Position numbers and translations under genes: made by a program. Positions 1-12,600 of a DNA stretch of 64,000 nucleotides are shown here, piece by piece (positions within the stretch are counted from its first letter, which is position 1; every line of letters starts with the position of its first letter). This DNA is from Maylandia zebra (lineage: Eukaryota; Chordata; Actinopteri; Cichliformes; Cichlidae). Below the pieces are notes generated by a model that was not told the origin of the DNA, made no database searches, and saw only the letters and a list, made by a program, of their open reading frames with translations. The stretch lies in the NCBI RefSeq assembly GCF_041146795.1, contig NC_135185.1, positions 21,658,529 to 21,722,528 on the forward strand, given 5' to 3'.

Positions 1-1041
1 CTGGATGACTCAAATAGCTCCCTTCTTAGATTGTGGCAGTTGCTTTTTGGGAATTATCCGTCTCGATGCACATTGATGGAGCGATCCTGTTTGTTAGATG
101 CTAACAGTGGCCATTGTCGAGACAGCAAAAGCAGAAATATTGCGGACGTTGTGCAATTCACAGGCTGAGCTGATAGTGGTGTTTCTTCAAAGGCCTTGTG
201 TCAGCAACATGAGCAATGAGCTTGCAACTCAAACTTGTCTGCAGTCGAATTCAGACTGTCGAGTCCAGGTTTCTCTCATGTGGCCTTTTGACTAACAGAG
301 GAGGCAGATAGCACACTGCCATCATTCACAAGTGAATGTGTGAGGAGATGTTTGCTTAAGGCTGTTAGGAAGTGGGTTGATGGGTGTACTTAGGCCACAG
401 TTACGTTGCCCCCTTCTCCACATCCCACTTGAAAAAAAATAGAAAAAGTGGGATTAGCTGTTGATTTACCACGGCTCTCAGGGTGTCCAGCCGCTTGAGA
501 AAGGCCTGGACCAGAGAGGCTGCTGTCATTTGTAAAAATATCCTGGCCAATTAGCTGTCAGAGCTCTCTGAGTCTGGGCTTCTTTGGTACAGTAATACCC
601 CTGTGCCGAGTCACAGCCCAATTACCCAAATTGTCCCCATATGCCTCCCCAGTCTGCCTGCATGAACCCTGTTTATAAATCCTCTGTCTTGGCTCCCCGG
701 TGAACATGTGCTTCTGCTCAGCCAATCAGAATGCTGCACTGCAGTCAGGAAGCACTAATCTGCCCCCCGCTACCATAAAATGATCAGGGCTTTCATGCAA
801 GCTTTGCAATCATATGCACAAGTCCCCTCATGCTCTCCCCCACATTCGCTCATAGACGTAGACACATAATGTCTCAGCGCTGACTTTGTCAACTCCCTGT
901 CACTACTTTCCTTTTTATTTCCAAAAGCTCTATTTGCTGTTTATGTTTTATGGGACCAAATTTAACCCTGTGGTTCACACTTTAAAAATATAAGTGTCAC
1001 CCTTAAAAAGGCATACCTAATTTTATCTCCTCCTTTTTCAG
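1..1041 (+). other. slc25a21: slc25a21 intron (3' part, start outside window)
   Basis: No coding exon of the carrier was found here. The stretch ends in a pyrimidine-rich tract and AG at 1040-1041, the acceptor of the exon at 1042. Bases about 440-850 are not simple repeat and look like possible conserved noncoding DNA (listed separately). Confidence 0.75.
440..850. promoter_or_regulatory. candidate conserved noncoding element in slc25a21 intron
   Basis: Mixed-composition, non-repetitive DNA with CAATTA/TAATTG-type homeodomain words (near 547 and 620), a CCAATCA box near 722 and ATGCA words. It sits in an intron of the neighbour of pax9, where distal enhancers of the PAX9/NKX2 block would be expected. 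This is inference from composition and location; no alignment was done. Confidence 0.3.
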
Positions 1042-1223
1042 GACCCTACCCTAGAGTTCCTGCGCAAGTTTACCATCGGCCTGTTGTCTGGGACCATCTC
1101 CTCCTGTGTGAATATTCCCTTCGATGTAGCCAAGAGCCGGATCCAGGGCCCCCAGCCAGTGCCAGGAGAGATCAAGTACCGCACCTGCTTCCAGACCATG
1201 GCACTAGTGTACCGCGAAGAGGG
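1042..1223 (+). CDS. slc25a21: slc25a21 third-from-last coding exon
   Basis: Acceptor TTTTTCAG ends at 1041 and the donor GTATGG starts at 1224. It begins in phase 0 with DPTLEFLRKF, carries the PFDVAKSRIQ carrier signature, and ends after two bases of a Gly codon. Confidence 0.92.
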
Positions 1224-3242
1224 GTATGGACACATGTGGGAGGAGAAAAACAGGGGATGTTCGGGACAAAAGCTGGAATGCTGATTCATTCAAGAATTAA
1301 TGAGCCACTTTGTCTGTTTTGTTAGCAGTCGATAGTTGGTTATCTGCCAAACTGGCTGTCAGAGAAGACAAATGTACCAGCTGGAGCTACAAGTTAGCAG
1401 GGTTTGATTGTGTGGAGTGACTTTCCTACACTAAATACAGCAAAAAAGCACGAATAGCTTCATGCAAAACTGTGATCCAGTGAATGGAAACTAAATAATG
1501 ATGTTAGATTCTGGGCCGTATTCCCCATGAGTACGATCATACATTTCTGCAGCCTGTCAGTTGTTTAGTAAATGTTAACATATTTTCATGCCTCAAAGAA
1601 TGACAGCTCTAAATGGAAGCTTCAAGGAAAGATGTATGTTATGCTAGCAATTGCCTCAGGCTTTCCACTTTCCCCCATGCTGCTCCGCTAGACAAGGGCC
1701 AGCGATATGTTTGTAGTTAGTGGATGTTGTTAGTATAGAGGTTGTTGCAAGAATGGCACTGAAATGTTGTCGTTGCAGGGGTGCATGGATGGTGCCCCAT
1801 CCGCCACATCCAGTCCCCTTCTCTAACACAACACAGTCCCAGCTAATTAGTGGTCCCTATGGGAGACGTCGTTAAGCAGACCCTAACGAGCCGCACGGCG
1901 CTCCACGGGTCAATCTAATCAGACAGAGGGCCAGGGAGGAAGTGGGTCGAGCCTTATTAACGCCATCAGTGGCGGGGGCAGGGAGCGGGACAGGGAGCAC
2001 GAGGCGGAGGCGGACAGCCACTGATCACCTTGAATGCATTAAGGAGCAGGTACTCGGTAGCGCTGGCCGCTGGACCCTATATACCTGATGGAGTGACAGA
2101 CAGGCAGCGCAGCAGACAGACAGACTGACAGACAGGCTCTCACATGTATACTCATTCATGCATTCACAAGCAAGAGCACAGGCGCATGTATACAACCAGC
2201 ATATGGAAGGACTCAGATCAGTCAAACACTTCCAAAAACAAATAGATTTATCATGTAAAAATGACTCTATTCAGAACTTGCTTATTATAATAGCGAACTG
2301 TAAGTATTGATGCATTGCATACATTACATCTAATAAAGCTGGGGCTTGATTCATGAATTGCTAGGCAGCTTCTGAATTTCTTTTTTAGATCAAATGATAA
2401 TAGATTATCATACACAAGAGTTCACTTACATTGGTTTTCTTTGAGATCTGCAAAGCATCTAAAATGATATTTAATAAATGAAGTGATGTCAGAGGTTTAA
2501 AATTTGCCTCTGAGTTGTGCTGGATTTGACATATGAAGTAGGACACATGAGAAGTACTTATGTGCAGTCTAAAATTTACACACCACCACTCCATTTGCAC
2601 TAATTTACATTTCAACTCCATCGCAGCACAGCCATTACGCAAACTGAAACGATTTACATATACTGGATTCTAGCTAAAATCTTTGCACATTAACACCTTA
2701 CAGCTTTTCTTTCCTTTCTTTGCAGGTATTTGGCACTATACAAGGGATTGGTTCCCAAGATAATGAGGCTTGGACCAGGTAAGAAAAAAAAAATTCCTCG
2801 TGTTAATATTGAAATCATTGTCATCCTCACATCTGTCACACCTGTTGCAGCAGATAAGGCTGGTGAAGAGAGCGATTAAGCAAGAAAAAGCCTTCCCTTA
2901 AGCATATTAGCATTTCAACTTTGCATGCAGTGCTTCCAGTGAAATAAGGCTGTAGCAAACACTATTTCCTTCTCAGCAGATTCCAAGGAACAGTATTTAC
3001 ATAATATTCCACAATAATAAGCTTTAAATGGAAATACAGTGAGCTAGAGATACCGTCCACCTCCTTTGTAAACAAGTGCTACAAGCTTTTCACATGTTCC
3101 TGCTCTCAGAAACTCACTGGGGAAGTAAAGCCTCTGAAAATCAAATTCACAACGGGTACTTCTCTTATATTCTCTCACAGGTGGAGCAGTAATGCTGTTG
3201 GTCTATGAATATGTGTCTGAGTGGCTGCAGAGAAACTGGTAA
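1042..3242 (+). CDS. slc25a21: slc25a21, mitochondrial 2-oxodicarboxylate carrier (C-terminal 98 residues, three exons)
   Basis: The CDS joins 1042-1223, 2726-2778 and 3181-3242; the 5' exons lie before the window. The product is an inner mitochondrial membrane carrier of the SLC25 family, which in mammals exchanges 2-oxoadipate and 2-oxoglutarate in lysine and tryptophan breakdown. Visible in the sequence is the third carrier repeat: the signature PFDVAKSRIQ (P-x-D-x-x-K/R type) after an odd-numbered helix, then EEGYLALYKG (the EG-x4-Y-K-G motif), then LGPGGAVMLLVYEY and the terminal WLQRNW before TAA. All three junctions keep frame (phases 2 and 1). The spacing and ending match the human protein as I know it. 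The gene runs towards pax9 tail to tail, as in other vertebrates. There is no break or internal stop. The symbol is supported both by these motifs and by the neighbours pax9, nkx2.9, nkx2.1 and mbip. Confidence 0.93.
1224..2725 (+). other. slc25a21: slc25a21 intron
   Basis: Donor GTATGG and acceptor TTTCTTTGCAG ending at 2725. Short open frames here have no recognisable family. A GC-richer unique block at about 1790-2050 is listed as a candidate regulatory element; the rest is plain AT-rich DNA. Confidence 0.85.
1790..2050. promoter_or_regulatory. candidate conserved noncoding element in slc25a21 intron
   Basis: A GC-richer, non-repetitive island in an AT-rich intron. It contains GCTAATTAGTGG (homeodomain core), CAATCTAATCAG and GCCTTATTAACG words. 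It lies about 14 kb from the pax9 start codon. It may be a pax9 or nkx2 enhancer; this is judged by eye only. Confidence 0.33.
2726..2778 (+). CDS. slc25a21: slc25a21 penultimate coding exon
   Basis: Acceptor TTGCAG ends at 2725; the donor GTAAGA starts at 2779. The 53-base exon completes a split Gly codon, then encodes YLALYKGLVPKIMRLGP and one base of the next Gly. Confidence 0.93.
2779..3180 (+). other. slc25a21: slc25a21 last intron
   Basis: 402 bases, GTAAGA to CTCTCACAG. Nothing else is recognised in it. Confidence 0.88.
3181..3242 (+). CDS. slc25a21: slc25a21 last coding exon
   Basis: Acceptor TCTCTCACAG ends at 3180. It encodes GGAVMLLVYEY...WLQRNW and ends with TAA at 3240-3242. 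Confidence 0.94.
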
Positions 3243-6200
3243 CAAAACAGGGAACCCCACAATGGTGCCTTATGAACTGTGTCTTATTGCAAGTATCGTT
3301 ACCTGATCAGAGTCATATCGGAATAAATTCGATATTTTTTTTATCTTGAATACAAAAAACTCAAATTACCAAATCAGCATTATATTATGTTTTAAAATGC
3401 AGCTTTCATTTCCCACATTCAAAATGCTACAACACATTTTGAGTCTGAAGGAACTGTTCTAATACCTGAAAATAGTCTTCATTGAGTTTAAAATCATTGA
3501 CAAATCAGTGTTCCTAATGAAGTCATGCATTAACATAGTGTTTTCACATTTCATTGGTTGTAGTTCTCATGTTTTTCTTCTTTTTTGGGCTCATCTCACT
3601 GGTTTGGTGCAACAATCACAGATTAAATAGACAAAGACAAAGTAGACTGAGCTGAACGCTTCAGAATATGAACTCTATTTATATAGAAATACTTGAAATG
3701 TGTTCAAATGACATAAAACACCAAAAATAGAGTGATGGCATTTTTATGATTATCCTGATTTCTGTCTATTTACAGCTATACTTGAACATATATCCTCAAT
3801 TAAGATGAGTTTGTACAACGATCAATCTCCAGTCTCCTATTTTATCACATTATAATATATATATATATACATATTCATCTTTTTATGGTATATGTATTCA
3901 TAAATGCAAATACAAGATGCAATCAGGAAGTTCAGACATAGTGTAGAGTAGAAATCATATTTAAATTTAAATTCAGCAGCCTTCAAGAACACCTCATTGT
4001 GCAGCAAAGCACTGCTCCCAGTGCTACTGCAACTTTTGGAGGATTCCTTGGAAGTCTGCTTATTGATTACACCTATCTTCATCCGTGTACTACTGAGCCT
4101 TAGCAGAAATAGTGTTTTAATGTCTAACAAGAACACTGACGTTATGAAAGCTTATTGCAAAAGTTATTAATGCATATGTTTTTGCAAGTTTGTTCTTAAT
4201 ACACGGATCAAACTTGGCACCAGAAGCCCATGGCATCGCAAAGGCACGCGGAGAGTCTCTTTTGATGTCGTTCCATAATTATACTGGATGCTGGGGGCAA
4301 ACCGTCCTGCCTGAGACAATCAGTCACAAAACTGTCAACATCTTTGAGAGCTTCCTGTTTTCCACGTTATTTAAAAAAAAAAAAACAACAACAACAATTT
4401 AACATGCAGTTCAGTTTTTTCAATAATCATTTTCTGGCTTTGTCAAGAAAAGTGCTATGGAAAATATGAAGGTTTTGGTGCACCCTGCACCATGAAAATG
4501 GACAGTATTCGATGGGATTCTTCTGTTTTTAATGTACCTCCAAAAAAAATATCTGAGTTTTATATGTTTTCAAGGTTTTATTGATAAAATGTTGTGTGGA
4601 TTTTCCTTTTTAAGACCTTCCTGAAAAAAAACCCTCAAATCAAAAACAACAACTGGACAGTTCTTTCATGTATTGGTAACAAATAAAAAGAAAAAATGAA
4701 CCCACATTTTCGTCACTGTATAATTGTGTGTTGCGTGTCCTGTAACAGTAGATTCGTGTTGTTGTTTTTGTCTTAACTGGGACCGTTTCATCTTGGCATC
4801 GATATAAGAATATCCCCTTTCTACAGTTTGCCACTTCATCACTCTCCTTTTTGTCATCCGAGCGCTTCGTAGCCAACTTAGTGTCAGTCTTTCTCTCTCT
4901 GGCGGGTAGTCAGCGCTCGAACATTTAGTGCAAGCTAAAATAACAAGCCCCAAGAATTCAAATGGGGCTGCAGGGATCGAGGGGGTTACCACACACATTC
5001 TCTTTCTCTCTCTCTCAGTCTGTTTCTTATACAAATATTCAAAAACACATATATACACACACCTGTTGCACAGCCTTAGGCATAGTGGCTTCTCGAAGAG
5101 ACTCATCTTAACTTCATCTGGTAGCTGGTATAGTGAGCCACGTTGGCATTTGACAGTCATCATTAATGTGGGAGTCACTCTCTGCCAAAATGGAACGGCT
5201 CCTAGTTTTTGCTTAGGGGCCTGCGGTGAGAGACTAACAACTGTGGCTTGAAGACTGATGGAATTGTAAGAGCTTAACCTGTCCTTTATGTAATGGAGTT
5301 CTGAATCTGTATCTGTATTTTAAAAGCTTGTGAAACTTTACCATGAATTCCCTGCACACTGCAATAATCATAAATCTTATAAGTCTCCCTCACGTCATTT
5401 TCTTTGCGCCCTTTTTATGGATTTTCCCACCCTCATCTGTAACATCTCAATTCAGTGGCTCCGCTTTGACAAGGCTGCAACCTGGGCATGGCTCTACCTG
5501 CCTTTCCCAGTGCAAATGTGGTTAATGATTAGTATATTAAAATGTCTGCAATTTACACTGTAGGTAAAAAGCAGTCAGCCATGCACACACACACACAAAG
5601 ACACGGCACCAGACGTGATTTTTAAAAACACGGCACTTATTTTTTTCCATTTTGCTCACCTGTCTCCTCACTGTTGTTGTTTTAAGACATTAAGAAAACA
5701 TTCTGGCTGTTGTCAGCTGCTTTTAAAAGTGTTCATTGAGCAGAAGCACGCATGAAGTCCTGTATTCAGCCGGTATTACTTTCTCTGCTCAGTGTTACTC
5801 TGTAAATGGCTGTCTTGCTTCTAATTGCATGCGGAGAAGTAAAGATAACCATATGACACTGAAGTCAGACTCAACTTAATTAATTGTAAACACGTGTCTG
5901 CCCTTATTATTTTTTTTTTAAGTACGCCTTTTAGACCTCTCTTTCCATAAAGCTGACCAACATTAAACTACAAGAGCAGGGATTGTTAGACTTTCGAGAA
6001 GCTTCCTCCTGTCTAGAAAACACACTGTTCCTGTTTTTTGAATACTGTTGTCAATTAAGACAACCACATTTTAATTTTGTTCTGTGAGTCAGACTAGACT
6101 AACAAGGCTGTGTGCAGTTCATGTAGCTTAGTTGAAAGGAAAAGTTGTTTGGCCTTGTTGTGTGTCGGCTGAGGTAAAGAACAGAGCGTGTAACGACTCT

Positions 6201-8249
6201 TTCATGCCACTCAGAGACTTAACTATCATTTGCCGTTCATGATGGATGGTGGATGGTAAAAGGGTGGCCGTGATGGCTGGCTGGTACAGCGAGTGAACAT
6301 CTCGTCTCTGTGATGTGGTTCACATACGGTCAAAGAAACACTACGATCCCTGAGCAACGGTCCGTGACCACTGGATGCGGGGAAGACTGCTTTCCAAGTC
6401 AAATCAGCTCCTGCATGGGGAGGACTGTTGACACTGTCACGTGCAGAGGCTGTTTATGCTGTATCGCGGGAGGGAAAGAAAAACTGAGCCGCGCACCTAC
6501 TGAACCATCGGCAGCAGGTAATGCTATGCGAAAGAGCTGGGTAAGCACCTATATCAAGTTATCAATCTACAACTTCAACTAAAGCCCAGTTTGTGTAAAT
6601 CTGTGGTTTCCACTGCAGGGCTAGACAGGGCTTGCCAGACTCACTCGTAATTTATTACACTACACTCTTCCCCCCTCTACACTTTCAGAAAGTATTTTTG
6701 CATCATTTTGCAAACATGTCATTTGTCAGATGGCCTATGTGCTTTTCCTTTGTAATGAACACGTTGAGTTGGCCCTGACAGTCCTATTTGGCCCTTTATG
6801 TGGCTGCTGGAGGTTCGTGTTTGGGTCACATGTCTGATGACCTTGGAAACCGCAGGCCAATGAGTCTATTTGTGGCTCTCTGAATGTACATGGACTGCAC
6901 CTGACCCCAGGAGTCTAGGACTCTTGGGCACACAGATCTCAAATTTGTTTGAAAAGCTGATATTTTTATTTACTATTTTTCCCACAAAACCATATGAAAA
7001 AAATTCTATGACTTAAAATGGTTGAAAATTATAATGCATGACATTAGGCTGTTATTATTATTTTTTAAAGACAGCAGGGCTCTACTGGAATTAATATTCT
7101 ATGTTTCAAAGTATAAATATACACTGCATTTTGACTTTTTTTCAGTTTGGTTGCAGTGGGAAATGTCCAAAATTCTCTTATGTTTTCCACATTTTATTCA
7201 TTTGTGTTTTATTTTTATTTATAATTTTTATGGGAATAATCTGTTAAAATAGTGCGAACCCAAATTACTCAAATTGTGTTTTTGTCACTCTAATGCACAG
7301 GTATAATTTTTTATGCTTACAGAAAGGACCGCATTAAATGTAATGAGGTGAGAAGACATGTACCCATTTTTAATGGCCAAAGGACTTTCAAAGAATTGCT
7401 TCAAGTGGTCGCAAACACTCGTGCTCCCAAAGCATTTCTGATGAAGTTTCCTAGTGAGCCATGACGCATGGTAATAGAAAATACAGGCCTTGTCAGCGTG
7501 CACACGTCTTTTTTTTTTTTCTTTTATGGAAAGCAGTTTCCTGCTCATGTAAAACAGGCCAGTAGGCCACAATGCCCTGAGTCTAGAATAGCTGGAAGAA
7601 AAAGAGATGAAATATTTTTAGCTGTGATGGTGCACTTGTTTTCTGTTCTCCGAATAATAAGTGTTGAGGAATCCCCAAACAGCCAGAAAACTCCACGAAG
7701 ACCAATAAAAGCCAAACAATTTAATAAGATACATTCAATTTCATTGTGCAACATTTGACAATTAATTATGTTAATGCTCTAGACTCCAATGTGCCCAATG
7801 CCAATTCTGTCTAAATGTGCGTGGAGATGTCCATGCTTTCTGTAAGACTAATTGCACTTCATTCAACGTACCTTTAATCTAATAAATAAACTTCCCTTTG
7901 AAGCTCTTGCATAGGCTACACTTTTAGAGAAGTGGAAAACAACGCTCCATAACAGAGTTACTTTTATCAAATCATAAACAAAAAGCATACAAACATAAAA
8001 AAACAATAGCAATTATTATTATTAAGCACCCTGAAACACTAATGTAAAGTTTTTTTTCCCTTTTCTTTGATTCTGTATTCATGAAGTTATACATTACCCC
8101 ATTTTGCCCAGAGACATTTGCAGATGTGCAGTAAAGAATCTGAGAGGAATTATGTTGATGGGTGGTGTAGCAGTCATATGTCAGTCTTTGGAACACCTGT
8201 CCTGCAAGTACTTTTAGACAACACATTTGCTGTAAAAACTGACAGGCTT
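3243..8249. other. slc25a21 3' UTR and convergent intergenic DNA
   Basis: The tail-to-tail interval between slc25a21 and pax9. It is AT-rich with short poly-A, poly-T and CA tracts. No gene is recognised. The longest open frame is a 170-codon minus-strand one at 4666-5178, which has low-complexity stretches and no family resemblance. Both 3' UTRs must end somewhere in here. Confidence 0.7.
3322..3327 (+). terminator. slc25a21: candidate poly(A) signal of slc25a21
   Basis: AATAAA 80 bases after the slc25a21 stop codon, followed by a T-rich run at 3333-3343. It is the nearest canonical signal downstream; other AATAAA words occur further on, so site choice is uncertain. Confidence 0.4.
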
Positions 8250-8255
8250 TTTATT
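8250..8255 (-). terminator. pax9: candidate poly(A) signal of pax9
   Basis: TTTATT on the plus strand reads AATAAA on the minus strand, about 230 bases after the pax9 stop. pax9 transcripts in other species often have longer 3' UTRs, so further signals to the left are possible. Confidence 0.35.
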
Positions 8256-8480
8256 CGTTGTGTGTCTTTGGTCTGACTGCGCTTAGCTCGGAGGGGCATC
8301 ATATACCCAGTGGCGCAGAGTCCTGGGGCCGAGTCCTTCATAGAAAGCTGGCAGTGGGAGTGGAAAACAGTTGCCACCACGGACAGACTTGGAGTTGAAT
8401 GTCCTCTCCGTCTCTCACCCAACCCACTCCCCTTCATACCCTCCCACCCCCCTTTCTCCCATCAGTCTGTGGAGTTGACT

Positions 8481-8735
8481 TCACAGCACCGAGGCGGCGA
8501 CTGGGTGGATGGCGTCACGGTTGGCTGACATCCTCTTGAAGGCCAGCGGGGTGGCAATGTCACAGCTGTGGGGAGATAGAGCATTGCCACTGGCTGGCTG
8601 CCACGTGGGTCCGGTCACATAGGCCGACGTGGTGGCGCTGTACCCCATGTAGGGTGACACTTGGGTGGGAGGGTGGTAGGGAGGGATGCTGGGTGCTGTG
8701 ACATAGCTGTTCACTGTGGGCAAGCCATTCGGCAT
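8481..8735 (-). CDS. pax9: pax9 coding exon 4 (last)
   Basis: The minus-strand acceptor AAATCCCAG borders 8735. It begins [16 protein letters not shown] in phase 0 and ends VAASVL with TGA at 8483-8481. The first codon is ATG, but as the human exon begins APNGLP this is an internal Met, not a start. Confidence 0.95.
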   Translation of the reverse strand: MPNGLPTVNSYVTAPSIPPYHPPTQVSPYMGYSATTSAYVTGPTWQPASGNALSPHSCDIATPLAFKRMSANRDAIHPVAASVL

Positions 8736-9545
8736 CTGGGATTTAAAGAAGAAAGGGGAAAATAAGATTAAGATAAGAGCCTCTTAATTATAGGTTTAAA
8801 AAGTCACTAATAACTCATTTCATCATTAGTCATTTTCCTTTTCTAAAAAATGATCAAAAAGAAATTGTTTGCCACAGACATTTTCCTAAATAGGGACTGT
8901 AATAAGTTCAAAAAATTTCTGCCCATCCCAGGGAAACACACAAAAGCAGCTGCTGTAATTAGAAAAGGAAAGAAAAACTGGGGCAAGCTGTAGAAGAAAG
9001 TGAAAGTGATGTTGGTTGAATTATAAACAGCAGAGAGCTTAATTCTAACTTCACAGCTACCACATGAAAATAAATATTTTCCCAGTTTCGGGAAGCATAC
9101 GTGCACTATATGGAGCTTGTTTTCAACTCAAAAGTGGATATTGCACCAGTGTTGCTGATAAACTGCGCCATATGATGGGCGACAGGCTGGTTGGGGGCGG
9201 CACTTAAAGGATGTCATGACAGACTGAGAGGGAAAAGGCACGCACAGGGGAAATATCATGGTTCGAACCAGGAATGGGCTTTGCTTCTCTGGCACAGCGA
9301 CAGGACTTAACTTGAGGAATTCACCAAAGCATTTCAGCAGGGAGGCAGAATTTCTGTTCCTGGGTGGTCCCGGACTACTGAGAATTATTTCTATACAACT
9401 GGGATCTTTTCTGTTCCTCTCACTTATTTTCATAGACTTGCTTGACTGACAAAGTCACTGGCAACTATCTTAAAAGAGATATGAAAAATTACCTTCCTAA
9501 CTGGCATTTGCGGTGATTATAAAAACACAAGTACAGAGAAAAAAC

Positions 9546-9616
<71 letters not shown>

Positions 9617-12600
9617 ATGTGCATGCCTGGGCCTGGGCCTGGGCCTGCAGGTGTCTGTGGGTCTGTACTGGGTGGCTGTGGGTGTCTGGGGCAGTTGTTT
9701 GTGGGTGTCTGACCATGTGTGTATGAGTATGCGGGTGTTTTGTATCATAACTTCACTCAAATATACTGAAATGTATTTCATTAAGTCCTGTACAGACAGC
9801 CCATTATATTATTCTTGTTTTTTTCCAATTTAAATCAACAAATGTAATTAAACAGTTTCCCCAAAATTAACACATTTCCACTCTTGAAAAACATCATATA
9901 TTACACACAGCCTAGTGTTTGCACATGGTATACTTATACATACAGACACACATTCGGCTCATGGCAATGTCTATCTATCTATAGGTATAGATATAACATA
10001 GATATAGATATATAGTATATAGAGAGAAAGAAAAGAAAAGAAACTCCCTTTCAGTTTTACGCAACTGACTACTGCAAGAACACAACTAACTGCAGCCTCC
10101 GGAACGACCACATAGTTGAATCAACACCTGTCTGACACAAAGTCAACAAAATCAAACGAGTATACAAAAGGCGAATTTATGGGACTGATCTTGTATCTGA
10201 TTGTATAATTTATAAGGCGGACCTGTTCTTTCATCCTCCGCCCTCCGTATATATAAAACGTTTTTAAACTTGAATTACATCACTTGTACTTACTTTAACA
10301 TTACTATTAAAAAGTTTTAAAATTCATATTAATAATAATAACATTAAAGTGTTTCATTGTTATGAATAATAATAAAAATAAATAAAACACTTGGTGTATT
10401 TGGTCGACTATGCGACAAAATACTTTAGCGAATTTACTGCTGCTCTAATCCCTGTATTTCTTTTTTAAAAAAAATAATTTAAACTAAACTTCAGGACATT
10501 TACGAGTTTGTTTGTTTGTTTTTTTGTTAAATTTCTAGAGAGTACAAATTTTAAATATTTTTTTTAGATATATATAATATGTAGGCTATGTTTTGTTAAA
10601 CATTTCGCCTCTTTCAAGCGTTTTTAAAACACTTTTGCATTAACTCCGAGCCGCGGTTCGTGATTTAACCTTAATCTGTGTTAATGATGCTCGCAATCTT
10701 GCAGAGAAGCACACACGGGTGCATCTGCCCGCTTTGCCTTAAGAGCAGAGGCCAAAGGTTTCTAGCCGCGGTCTTGGTCCTTATGGAAAAATAGGTGTTA
10801 GGAAATTTGTCAGAAATGTAAAGCCGTCAAAGGTTTTCATTGGCCAGGTTTGGTTAGTTTTCTTAGCTGAAAGTCAACCTTTAGAAAAATTAAAAAAGAA
10901 AACCAAAAACAACAAGTTCCCTGCTGCTGCAAGAAAGATCGTGCTTTGAAACTGGTGGTAAAAAGTGACTTGTAGTTTGATAGATACAAAGTTGTTTAGC
11001 CATCTTGTTTGAACACGATCCTGGCAAGAGCGCGCACTTTCCCTGCGTCTCAGCCTGTCTGACAAACACAAATTTAACAAAGTCTAAAGTCACATTAGAT
11101 CTTAGCAGGCTGCAGAGTCTGCATGTATAAAATCGGAGTGATGGGGCACATTTTAATCCTCAGTGTTTTGGTGGAACAGTTCTTGCTTCGCCATTCTTTG
11201 TTTTTCATGCAATAAACTGTGTAATTTATGGAGTTGTTATTTTCTGCATTTAATGGCTCACTTCTGTTTTTGTATAGCTGCTTGGCTAACCGCTCAGACA
11301 GTTATTGTGCGTCCACTTTGAGCGCTCCTAATCTTCCAGCATCGGTTCAATCTTTTTTTTTTCCTTCATAATGAGAATGAAAAGCCCCCCATGATAAAGT
11401 AGCAAAATAAATGATGTGCATGGAAACGTTTTCTGTCAGTGACCAGAATCACAAGCCCTTTCAAAATAAAAGAAGAAAAGGAAAGCATGCGCACACAAGC
11501 GTGATTTGGGAGGGAAATGACATTAAAGGCCTGCGATGAGTGGTGTGTAGACCTGCGTTAGTTTTAGATAGAAAAGCGGAGATAAAGCTGAATAAAAATC
11601 TATCCAATCACTTTCAGACTTGCAGCTTATTGAGTTTGGCCATATACATTTTATTAAAGCTACATAACATTAGGAAATAAAACGAAAAACATCTTAAGTT
11701 GCATGAAAGTCAGTAACGATTCGTGTATTAATTTTTCACTATTGTATGTTTGAGTCGGCGTTTTTAGCGTGGACTAACCGCTCCAGCAAAATAACGAATG
11801 CACCGGACGCTTAGAGCTGCAGGACTGCCATTAAGGACACAACAATATCCCAAAGCCTACTTTAAAACTCACAGACAAATGACGGGATGATGGTTGTCGT
11901 TGACTAGGCTACAGCATTAAAACCAGCCAATTCAAATACTGCATAATTTACCAGGGAAACGAAAACAGGAGGCAACTGGCTCTTATTCAGGGGTCCAGCC
12001 ATTGTCTCGAGTGTGAAGCACGCTACACTTAATTTTCAAAATCCTAAAAGTTAATAATAACTAGGCTATTTAAACCCCCTTTGATGTGCTTATTGTTAAA
12101 TAATCTGCTCTGTAATCATCCATAAAAGCACTGACCAAGCAGCAGGGCCTAAACGAACTGCCCCTTGTAAAGCCAGAATAAAAAAAAGAGAAGAGAGAGT
12201 GAAATAAAAATGCACCCCAGCCAGCAGAAGGAGCGCATTAATGCTGTGAAATGGGAAGTTTCCATGCTAACTGTTAAAATAGAAGAATACTCAAGTCTGC
12301 AAGTAGATTAATAGCCTACACTCTTTTCGCTCTTTCTGTACTCCTGATTAAAAAAAAAAAAAAAAAAAATTAAAAATTGAGATTTCCACTTTTTTACCTG
12401 TGTGTATTTTGCCTCAGGTTCTAAATGCGCCTTATCCACGCCATTGACTAGTGGAGAGCTTGCTGGTAGGAAATTAGTCCTGTTAATAGCGCTCCATTCT
12501 TCTAGTTTGGTGCTGGGAAAGGATGGACTGTCACTAACTGGGAGGGGGGCAAAAGAGAAAGAGAGAAGAGAGGGCGGTCAGGAGGAGACTGTGCTAAGGT

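Larger units (their letters stand above)
8736..12397 (-). other. pax9: pax9 intron 3
   Basis: A 3.66 kb intron with minus-strand donor GTAAAA at 12397 and acceptor CCCAG at 8736. It holds a long GT array (9549-9614), tetra- and hexanucleotide tracts and AT-rich DNA. No coding exon is seen inside. Confidence 0.88.

Noticed and set aside
4666-5178. 170-codon minus-strand open frame
   Set aside because: No recognised domain, contains low-complexity Arg/Glu and Phe runs from simple sequence, overlaps other open frames and lies in a convergent intergenic region.
8481-8735. Separate small gene starting at MPNGLP
   Set aside because: It is pax9 exon 4: a splice acceptor directly precedes the ATG and the residues match the Pax9 C-terminus.
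9513-9833. 106-codon Val/Cys-rich open frame
   Set aside because: Produced by the GT microsatellite inside pax9 intron 3.
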